10,845 nucleotides of DNA, from assembly GCA_051006215.1 (NCBI GenBank), contig JBPCIO010000306.1:1-10845 (forward strand), written 5' to 3'. Shown here in pieces: positions 1-5,757 of the stretch. The position numbers and the translations under genes are program-made. The stretch's first letter is position 1. Every line of letters starts with the position of its first letter. Source of the DNA: CF-72 sp051006215 (GTDB lineage: Bacteria; Chloroflexota; UBA6077; CF-72). Under the pieces are notes generated by a model. The model was not told the DNA's origin. It did not search any database and saw only the letters and a program-made list of their open reading frames with translations.

Positions 1-114
1 AGCCGCGGTGCCACAATTGAATGCTTGCTCGGTCGCCGAGGCGCGCCGGTCTGCAACCTATGGCTCTGCGCCAAGCCGAGATACAGGCATCACTTCGGCT
101 TCCTTGCATCCCCA

Positions 115-822
115 TTAGCCGAGATACAACTCTTTGACATGCGGCGCCAGGCGCAGCGCGCTCGCCGAAAAATAGGCGGCCTTGTGCTCGCGAGCAGCGG
201 CAGCCACCGCTTCGATGCAGGCGGCCGAGTCGGTGAGACCCGGCAGCACCGGCGCCATGAGCACCCCGGCCGGCACCCCCGCCTCACGCAGGGCGCGTAG
301 GGCGCGGAGCCGCTGAAAGGGGTTGGCGGTGCCAGGTTCTACGCTGCGCCAGAGCTCGAGATCGACGGTCGTGATACTGAAGAACACCTGGACGGACGCG
401 ACCCGTACGAGTTCGGCGAGCACATCGACGTCGCGCACGATCATCGGCGACTTCGTGAGCAGCGATACCGGGTTGGCGTGATCGCGCAGCAGGCGAAGTG
501 CTCCCCGAGTCAGTTGGTACCGTCCCTCGACCGGCTGGTACGGGTCGGTAGCCGTGCCCAGTGTGATGTGCTCACCCTGAAGCCGGGGGCGCTCCAACTC
601 TCGTCCGAGCACCTCCAGGACGTTTTTCTTGATGAACAGGCGGGTGCCGAAATCTTGCTGTGTGCCCTGGTCCGCAACCACCCGATACTGGACAGCAAAG
701 CAGTACTGGCACCGGTGCGCACACCCGCCATATGGATTCAGCGACCACTTGAGGTAGGGCATACCCTGCACACGGTGAATGGCCGATTTGCACGTGATTT
801 CGAGGTACTCGGGGCGTGCCAT
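115..822 (-). CDS. SPL-like (Rv2578c-type) radical SAM protein, short at the C-terminus
   Basis: Predicted [4Fe-4S]/S-adenosylmethionine enzyme. The CX3CX2C cluster motif is plain in GGCAHRCQYCF (Cys34, Cys38, Cys41), preceded by the family signature SLNPYGGC and followed by the GTATDPYQPVE and LLTKSPMIVRD stretches typical of the spore-photoproduct-lyase-like family found in actinobacteria and Chloroflexota. Proteins of this group are cytoplasmic and their substrate is mostly unproven; a role in DNA repair is inferred from distant SplB similarity and from the context. The 235-residue product ends at HVKELYLG, just after the barrel, whereas relatives usually carry several tens more residues, so the C-terminus looks truncated. 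The ATG at 822 sits 5 nt after a TAATAA that could be a -10 box, with no Shine-Dalgarno, so the message may be leaderless. It diverges from the ATL gene across a LexA-type palindrome, suggesting SOS induction of both. Family call sure; function unknown. Confidence 0.85.
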   Translation of the reverse strand: MARPEYLEITCKSAIHRVQGMPYLKWSLNPYGGCAHRCQYCFAVQYRVVADQGTQQDFGTRLFIKKNVLEVLGRELERPRLQGEHITLGTATDPYQPVEGRYQLTRGALRLLRDHANPVSLLTKSPMIVRDVDVLAELVRVASVQVFFSITTVDLELWRSVEPGTANPFQRLRALRALREAGVPAGVLMAPVLPGLTDSAACIEAVAAAAREHKAAYFSASALRLAPHVKELYLG

Positions 823-827
823 CCAGC

Positions 828-833
828 TTATTA
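828..833 (-). promoter_or_regulatory. Possible -10 element for the radical SAM gene
   Basis: On the minus strand TAATAA lies 5 nt before the ATG at 822, overlapping the edge of the SOS palindrome by one base. Transcription would start at or next to the start codon, which fits the absence of a Shine-Dalgarno sequence. No convincing -35 hexamer was found; the SOS box occupies that neighbourhood. Weak motif evidence only. Confidence 0.3.
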
Positions 834-846
834 GAACACATGTTCT
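833..846. promoter_or_regulatory. Candidate LexA/DinR SOS box
   Basis: The sequence AGAACACATGTTCT has perfect AGAAC/GTTCT arms around a 4-nt centre. It satisfies the GAAC-N4-GTTC core and the RNRY-centre rule of the gram-positive DinR/LexA box (CGAACRNRYGTTYC), missing only the outermost base on each side. It lies in the short gap between two divergent genes with repair-type functions and abuts the TAATAA (828-833, minus) proposed as the -10 of the radical SAM gene, so a bound repressor could block both promoters. The palindrome is seen directly; LexA binding is inferred. Confidence 0.65.
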
Positions 847-871
847 GTACGCCTGCCAACGGTGCCGCCGC

Positions 872-1210
872 GTGAGCTCGCTTGCCGAGAGCGTGTACGC
901 GGTCGTCCTCGAGGTTCCGTCGGGCTACGTGATTACGTACGGCTTCATTGCCCGACTGTTGGGCGATCCGCGCAAAGCACGCGAGGTCGGCTGGGCCATG
1001 GCCGCGACGCCTCGGCGGCGACCGCCAATTCCGGCCCACCGCGTGGTCAATGTGCGCGGCGAGCTGTCTGGAGGACCGGCCTTCGGAGGCTATGAGGTCC
1101 AGCGGGCGCTACTCGAGGAGGAAGGCGTCGGGTTCCTTGGCAATGGCCGGGTGGATCTGGACCGCCACCTGTGGCTGCCGGACCCACGCAAAGAGTCCAG
1201 ACACAAATAA
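872..1210 (+). CDS. Alkyltransferase-like protein (ATL), MGMT-family DNA lesion binder without the catalytic Cys
   Basis: A 112-residue protein covering only the DNA-binding domain of O6-alkylguanine-DNA alkyltransferase. Aligned by motif with human MGMT, TYGFIA supplies the nucleotide-flipping Tyr (Tyr23), RKAREVGWAM supplies the arginine finger (Arg37), and the active-site PCHRV is PAHRV (Ala55). Loss of the cysteine defines ATLs, which cannot transfer alkyl groups; characterised members bind O6-alkylguanine, flip it out and hand it to nucleotide excision repair through UvrA. An alanine here, instead of the tryptophan of E. coli YbaZ, is known in Thermus ATL. The frame stays open upstream to an ATG at 779, but that would overlap the divergent radical SAM gene and run through the SOS box with unconserved sequence, so GTG 872, directly before the first conserved residues, is preferred; no strong Shine-Dalgarno precedes it. 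Likely LexA-controlled through the adjacent palindrome. Confidence 0.88.
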   Translation: MSSLAESVYAVVLEVPSGYVITYGFIARLLGDPRKAREVGWAMAATPRRRPPIPAHRVVNVRGELSGGPAFGGYEVQRALLEEEGVGFLGNGRVDLDRHLWLPDPRKESRHK

Positions 1211-1243
1211 TCGGACGGGCCGCCGAAGCGAACCGTCCGATTA
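1208..1243 (-). terminator. Terminator hairpin between convergent ATL and glsB-like genes
   Basis: Perfect 11-bp inverted repeat TAATCGGACGG / CCGTCCGATTA with a 14-nt loop. The left arm begins with the TAA stop of the ATL gene. On the minus strand the stem is followed by TTTGTGTCT, a modest U-run, so it best fits a rho-independent terminator for the GlsB-like transcript. On the plus strand no T-run follows, so it would only weakly terminate, or 3'-protect, the ATL message. Confidence 0.65.
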
Positions 1244-1257
1244 GCTGAACGCTACGG

Positions 1258-1270
1258 ATTCGATACGAAT
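1258..1270. repeat. Small inverted repeat at the 3' end of the GlsB-like gene
   Basis: ATTCG-ATA-CGAAT is a perfect 5-bp inverted repeat with a 3-nt centre. It touches the TAA stop codon of the GlsB-like gene and lies just before the longer terminator hairpin on that strand. It may be part of the same 3'-end structure, or chance; it is short. Confidence 0.35.
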
Positions 1271-1539
1271 TAGACTCGGTTGCTAGCCCGGCGTCCGGTG
1301 AACAGACGCGAGATGCCGATCAGGACGATAGCACCCAACACGGCCACAACCAGACTCTCGATGTTGAAGCCGGTCATCATGTCCCGGCCGAGCAACAGCC
1401 CGGTCAGCCACCCGCCGACGATCGCGCCCAGGATACCCAGGACGATGTCGCCGACAATACCGTAGCCGCCACCCTTCATCAGCATGCCGGCGATTAGGCC
1501 AGCGATCAAACCGAGAACGATCCACGCAAGAATCGACAT
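1270..1539 (-). CDS. GlsB/YeaQ/YmgE-family small membrane protein (transglycosylase-associated protein)
   Basis: An 89-residue, very hydrophobic protein with three predicted membrane spans (about residues 3-20, 28-51 and 62-82), glycine-rich helices (GLIAGLIAG, LGILGAIVGGWL) and a short basic tail (FTGRRASNRV). Length and pattern fit the GlsB/YeaQ/YmgE stress-response family, long annotated as 'transglycosylase-associated protein'; the biochemical role is not established, but members are often induced by general or envelope stress. The ATG at 1539 is chosen over the TTG at 1545 because a perfect GGAGG lies 8 nt upstream of it. It is monocistronic: it diverges from the DinB-like gene and converges on the ATL gene, with a terminator hairpin after the stop. 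An inverted repeat at 1578-1595 upstream could be an operator. Confidence 0.88.
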   Translation of the reverse strand: MSILAWIVLGLIAGLIAGMLMKGGGYGIVGDIVLGILGAIVGGWLTGLLLGRDMMTGFNIESLVVAVLGAIVLIGISRLFTGRRASNRV

Positions 1540-1547
1540 TCCCAAGA

Positions 1548-1552
1548 CCTCC
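1548..1552 (-). promoter_or_regulatory. Ribosome binding site deciding the start of the GlsB-like gene
   Basis: Minus-strand GGAGG, 8 nt before ATG 1539 and only 2 nt before the alternative TTG 1545. The spacing selects the ATG. Confidence 0.75.
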
Positions 1553-1577
1553 GCTTTCGATTGAGCCGACCGCCTGA

Positions 1578-1595
1578 CGTGTCGGCCCTGACACG
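1578..1595. promoter_or_regulatory. Inverted repeat, possible operator between divergent genes
   Basis: CGTGTC-GGCCCT-GACACG has perfect 6-bp arms around a 6-nt centre in the 130-bp gap between the GlsB-like and DinB-like genes, about 40 bp upstream of the GlsB-like start codon. A further CCTGACG (1573-1579) repeats part of the right half (CCTGACA, 1587-1593). The layout suits a dimeric regulator controlling the GlsB-like gene, but no regulator family can be named from this. Confidence 0.35.
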
Positions 1596-1633
1596 AGAAC
1601 GCTTAAGGCAAATGCTGTGCCACGCTCAACGGG

Positions 1634-1663
1634 TTGACGAGTTGCCAGATCAAGCCCTAGCCT
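1634..1663 (+). promoter_or_regulatory. Weak promoter candidate for the DinB-like gene
   Basis: TTGACG (1634-1639, five of six matches to TTGACA) and TAGCCT (1658-1663, three of six to TATAAT) are separated by 18 bp. The proposed GTG start at 1670 lies 6 nt after the -10, so transcription could begin at the start codon, matching the lack of a Shine-Dalgarno. The -10 is poor, so this is tentative. Confidence 0.3.
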
Positions 1664-1669
1664 GCGTGC

Positions 1670-2161
1670 GTGTTGCCTGACCGCAAAGCAGCCATTCGCG
1701 AGGACCTCGTGGAGGCGCAGCGTGGGCTCCTGGACATGCTCGATCGGGTTGGGTCGGATGACTGGCAGCGGCGCGCGCCAAGCAACGAGGGCTGGATGAT
1801 CCGCGATGTGCTGGTTCACCTTACCGCGTCCGAATCTGGCTTCGTGCCCACGTTGCGGCGCATGTCGGCCGGGGACGGGGGCGTGTCGTCCGATTTCGAC
1901 CCCGATCGCTGGAACGCGAGCCAGCTTCGGCGCCGGAACGAGATGCCGCATCAGCAATTGCGAGCAGAGCTGGAATCTGCACATGCGCAGATGCTGGCTC
2001 TCCTGGACACCCTCGACGCCGCCGCCCTCGACCATCGCGGCCACCTCAGTTCGGGCGGGGAAGGCTCGACCGAAGACAATTTCCGCCTGGTCGCCTCTCA
2101 CAAACGCACCCACACCGCCGATATCCAGGCCGCGCTGGCCTCTCCGCCAGACAAGCCATGA
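1670..2161 (+). CDS. DinB-superfamily / maleylpyruvate-isomerase-N-type four-helix metalloprotein
   Basis: A 163-residue helical protein. The pattern DVLVHLTASE near residue 50 and SHKRTHTADI near residue 144 gives the His50, His144, His148 triad that binds a divalent metal in DinB/YfiT-type four-helix bundles. The first helix (EDLVEAQRGLLDMLD) and the GWMIRDVLVHL segment fit the family well, and the length is usual. Known relatives include thiol-dependent (mycothiol, bacillithiol) isomerases and S-transferases as well as many damage- or stress-linked proteins with unknown substrates, so no reaction is assigned. The start is a GTG at 1670 with no evident ribosome binding site. The TGA stop lies inside the first copy of a ~95-bp direct repeat that fills the following gap. 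It diverges from the GlsB-like gene. Confidence 0.8.
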   Translation: MLPDRKAAIREDLVEAQRGLLDMLDRVGSDDWQRRAPSNEGWMIRDVLVHLTASESGFVPTLRRMSAGDGGVSSDFDPDRWNASQLRRRNEMPHQQLRAELESAHAQMLALLDTLDAAALDHRGHLSSGGEGSTEDNFRLVASHKRTHTADIQAALASPPDKP

Positions 2162-2250
2162 AGCCATCCTCCGCCTCGCAGGGCTTGCTCGCGGGCGGTG
2201 GCCCAACACATCCGTCTTGTGCCCTGAATCCCAGCGGACGGGCGGCGCAG
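2158..2250. repeat. Direct repeat, copy 1
   Basis: Partner of 2331-2426, offset about 173 bp. Blocks shared exactly are ATGAAGCCATCCTCCGC (17 nt), CTCGCGGGCGGTGG (14 nt), CACATCCGTCTTGTGC (16 nt) and CAGCGGACGG (10 nt), separated by short diverged or indel stretches. The copy starts on the last codons of the DinB-like gene, which supplies its TGA. Inside it CCGTC (2212-2216) can pair with GACGG (2237-2241). The element may be a dispersed genomic repeat, a tandem duplication of a regulatory/RNA element, or an end-of-gene structure. Confidence 0.8.
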
Positions 2251-2484
2251 CCACGAATGATGCAGTCACCCTCACTGAGCCAGAGAGCGCGGCGAGTTCT
2301 AAGCCCACCGCCAGAAGGGCGCTACCTTGCATGAAGCCATCCTCCGCTGGCTGCGATCGCTCGCGGGCGGTGGTCCAGCACATCCGTCTTGTGCTCTGAA
2401 AAAGCTCAGCGGACGGAGCCGCGCAGTGGCGGGTGAATTGCTCCCGGGTCGTGGGCGTCTGACACGGTCGGCTTGCGGTAATCG
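2162..2484. other. 323-bp gap without a supported gene, dominated by the direct repeats
   Basis: Between the DinB-like gene and the MBL hydrolase. It holds repeat copy 1 (to 2250), an 80-bp spacer (2251-2330) in which I recognise nothing, copy 2 (2331-2426) and a 58-bp leader before the MBL start. An open 58-codon frame starts at ATG 2158 (ATGA overlap with the DinB-like stop) and ends at 2334, but it encodes low-complexity Ser/Pro/Arg sequence and the repeat copies fall out of frame through indels, so it is not called as a gene. Confidence 0.6.
2331..2426. repeat. Direct repeat, copy 2
   Basis: Second copy of the element at 2158-2250, sharing its four exact blocks. In this copy TCCGCTG (2343-2349) can pair with CAGCGGA (2407-2413), enclosing most of the unit; the equivalent stem in copy 1 keeps only 5 bp. 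An ATGA at its left edge opens a 22-codon frame ending at 2399, not believed coding. It lies about 60 bp before the MBL hydrolase start, so it could affect that gene's leader. Confidence 0.8.
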
Positions 2485-3294
2485 ATGAGCGGGCTGGAGT
2501 TGTGGTGGTTGGGCCAGGCGGGGTTCCGCTTGCGCGAGCTGGCTGGTGGAAACACTGTCTTCTGTGATCCCTTTGTTACCGTCCGCGAGAACCGCAGCTG
2601 GCAGGCCCCAATCGACGCCTCGGCGCTGGCCCAGGCCGACCTGGTGCTGGTCTCGCACGAGCATGGCGATCACCTCGACCGCCCAGCGCTTGCAGCCGCG
2701 GCCGCTCGCACCGGCTCACGTTTTACACTCGTGGTGCCGCGGCCCCTGGTGAGCCTCCTCGACGACCTGGGTCTACCGCCCGAGCGGGTCATCGGGGCAC
2801 AGCCCGGCCAGACCATCGAGCGCAACGGCATCCGCGTCCGACCGGTTCCGGCCCGCCACGGCGTCAACGTTTCCGACGCCTACAGCTTCGGCGAGGAGCT
2901 CTCCCCAGGCGGCCTGGTGCGGTATCTCGGCTACGTCGTCGAAATTGGCGGTGTGCGCGTGTATCACGCCGGCGATTGCAGCCCCTATCCCGGCCAGATC
3001 GAGCAGGTCCGCGCGCTCCGCCCAAACGTGGCGCTATTGCCCATCAACGGCCGCGACTTTTACCGCGAAACCGAAAACAATATCGTCGGCAACATGGATT
3101 TCCGGGAAGCGGCGCGGCTCGCCAACGACATTGGCGTCGACATCCTGGTCCCCATGCACTGGGAGCTGTTCGACCAGAACCGTGGGTATCCTGGCGATCT
3201 GGTGACATTCGTCACCAACACGTTTCCTCACCTGTCAGTGCTCGTGCTGGGTCAAGGCGCGCGCTTCACCATCCAGCCGACAGCCGATAGCTGA
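2485..3294 (+). CDS. UlaG-like metallo-beta-lactamase-fold hydrolase
   Basis: A 269-residue cytoplasmic MBL-fold protein. The metal-binding signature is complete: SHEHGDHLD gives His58, His60, Asp62 and His63; ARHG gives His125; HAGDC gives Asp164; PMHW gives His225. An opening WWLGQAGFRL and the CDPF/NNIVGNMDFREAARLANDIGVDILVPMHW stretches resemble the UlaG group (L-ascorbate-6-phosphate lactonase and relatives), and ENN-x-MD-F near residues 197-206 is typical of the UlaG C-terminal half. E. coli UlaG is longer (about 350 residues), and no ascorbate-pathway gene is nearby, so lactonase activity is not claimed. The ATG at 2485 is the first codon giving the WWLGQAGF strand; no strong ribosome binding site is visible, only GCGG/GGTAAT. 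It is followed after 34 bp by aceB in the same direction and may be cotranscribed with it. Confidence 0.85.
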   Translation: MSGLELWWLGQAGFRLRELAGGNTVFCDPFVTVRENRSWQAPIDASALAQADLVLVSHEHGDHLDRPALAAAAARTGSRFTLVVPRPLVSLLDDLGLPPERVIGAQPGQTIERNGIRVRPVPARHGVNVSDAYSFGEELSPGGLVRYLGYVVEIGGVRVYHAGDCSPYPGQIEQVRALRPNVALLPINGRDFYRETENNIVGNMDFREAARLANDIGVDILVPMHWELFDQNRGYPGDLVTFVTNTFPHLSVLVLGQGARFTIQPTADS

Positions 3295-3316
3295 AGCCGG
3301 TAGAGTAGGGCGCAAT

Positions 3317-3321
3317 GGAGG
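3317..3321 (+). promoter_or_regulatory. Ribosome binding site deciding the aceB start
   Basis: GGAGG, 7 nt upstream of GTG 3329. It supports the GTG start over the ATG at 3315, which opens only a seven-codon frame. Confidence 0.8.
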
Positions 3322-3328
3322 TTCCGCT

Positions 3329-4939
<1,611 letters not shown>

Positions 4940-5023
4940 GCCTGCGTGTCTTGCTTTTCTCAACGTCGCACCAATGCCGGCACAACCTGCGGCCACCCGC
5001 ATTGCATGCATAAGGCAGCCGCG

Positions 5024-5296
5024 ATGGTGGTGGCGCGCACGATGCCTGAACACAATGCAGACGTTGAAACAATTCGACCACTCGAGCATCAGTTGACCAA
5101 TCACCTCACGTTGACCCTTGGCTACGCCGAGCTTCTCGCCGAGGATCCCGACCTGCCCGAACGCCTGCGCGAGATGGCGCACCTGGTGCTCGAAAATGCA
5201 CAGGCAGCCGGTGAACGGGTTCGGAGCATGCGCCAGGTTGACGCCGGCAGCCTGCGCGGACCGTCGCTCGACGACGGTTCACACCCAGGCTGCTAG
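5024..5296 (+). CDS. Stand-alone HisKA-like (DHp) phosphoacceptor domain protein
   Basis: A 90-residue protein consisting almost wholly of a two-helix dimerization/phosphoacceptor module. The segment LEHQLTNHLTLTLGYAELL aligns with the H-box form H-D-F-N-N-L-L-x-x-I-x-G-Y-A-E-L-L seen in many hybrid histidine kinases, making His22 the likely phosphoacceptor; a second helix (LPERLREMAHLVLENAQAAGERVRSMRQ) follows. There is no N, G1, F or G2 box: the ATPase domain is absent, and the gene ends 6 bp from the convergent response regulator. It may act as a phosphotransfer protein of Spo0B type, as a dimerizing partner, or be a kinase remnant. The frame is open from a GTG at 4946, but that N-terminus (Cys-rich) looks unconserved; ATG 5024 has AAGG 8 nt upstream, and ATG 5042 is an alternative. 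Confidence 0.6.
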   Translation: MVVARTMPEHNADVETIRPLEHQLTNHLTLTLGYAELLAEDPDLPERLREMAHLVLENAQAAGERVRSMRQVDAGSLRGPSLDDGSHPGC

Positions 5297-5302
5297 CTCT
5301 GC

Positions 5303-5701
5303 TCAATGCTGCCGGTCAAATCCCTCGGCGAGTCTGGGCAGGCTCGGTTGGGTGACCCGGCCAACGACGTCCAGGATGGCTTCCATCTCGAACGGCTTAA
5401 TGAGAAATGCCTCGGCGCCTAGCTCATCCGCCACCGAGGCCGCGTCGCGCGCCGCGGACATGATCACGATCGGTGCACTCGCTACGCGACCCTGGATTCG
5501 GTACTGGCGCAAGAACTCCCAGCCATCCATGACCGGCATCATCAGATCGAGCAACACCGCGGCAGGTCGATCGAAGCGTAAGTCGTCCAGCGCTTCGGCG
5601 CCATTGCACGCTGTTCTCACGCGATAGTCCGACATCTCCAGGATGTCGGTGACGATGTCGCGGATCGCGGGGTCGTCGTCCACTACCAGAATGTGCTTCA
5701 T
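5303..5701 (-). CDS. Single-domain CheY-like response regulator
   Basis: A 132-residue receiver domain with no output domain. The acidic pocket is VVDDDP (Asp8-Asp10), the phosphoacceptor is Asp52 in LLDLMMPVMDGWEF, the switch Ser is Ser82 in IVIMSA, and the conserved Lys is Lys102 in LIKPF; all needed for phosphorylation. A 20-residue tail (VGRVTQPSLPRLAEGFDRQH) follows alpha 5. ATG 5701 has GAGGG 9 nt upstream. It converges on the DHp-only gene, so their 3' ends nearly meet, and it diverges from the TPR/SLT lipoprotein. It presumably works by protein contact; candidate partners are the neighbouring DHp protein or a kinase elsewhere. The phosphorylation site is strongly supported, the partner is inference. 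Confidence 0.93.
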   Translation of the reverse strand: MKHILVVDDDPAIRDIVTDILEMSDYRVRTACNGAEALDDLRFDRPAAVLLDLMMPVMDGWEFLRQYRIQGRVASAPIVIMSAARDAASVADELGAEAFLIKPFEMEAILDVVGRVTQPSLPRLAEGFDRQH

Positions 5702-5710
5702 GCAGACACG

Positions 5711-5715
5711 CCCTC
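5711..5715 (-). promoter_or_regulatory. Ribosome binding site of the response regulator
   Basis: Minus-strand GAGGG, 9 nt before ATG 5701. Confidence 0.6.
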
Positions 5716-5757
5716 ACTTGTCAGTTGCAAGAGCAGCGGAAGTGCCACACTTCAGGC

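Noticed and set aside
25..300. 91-codon plus-strand frame at the left edge
   Set aside because: It is mostly antisense to the radical SAM gene and Arg/Gly/His-rich, without domain features.
2158..2334. 58-codon frame with an ATGA overlap to the DinB-like gene
   Set aside because: The overlap looks like translational coupling, but the sequence is low-complexity and the ATGA belongs to the direct repeat; the second copy is out of frame through indels, so there is no sign of protein-level selection.
1283..2383. 366-codon minus-strand open frame across the GlsB-like and DinB-like genes
   Set aside because: It overlaps two better-supported genes, is Arg/Pro/Gly-rich without a recognisable domain, and crosses both the divergent promoter gap and the repeats. 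It is typical of antisense open frames in GC-rich DNA.
2158..2426. CRISPR-like reading of the two direct repeats
   Set aside because: Only two copies, each ~95 bp with internal indels, and an 80-bp spacer; no short regular repeat-spacer array and no cas gene.
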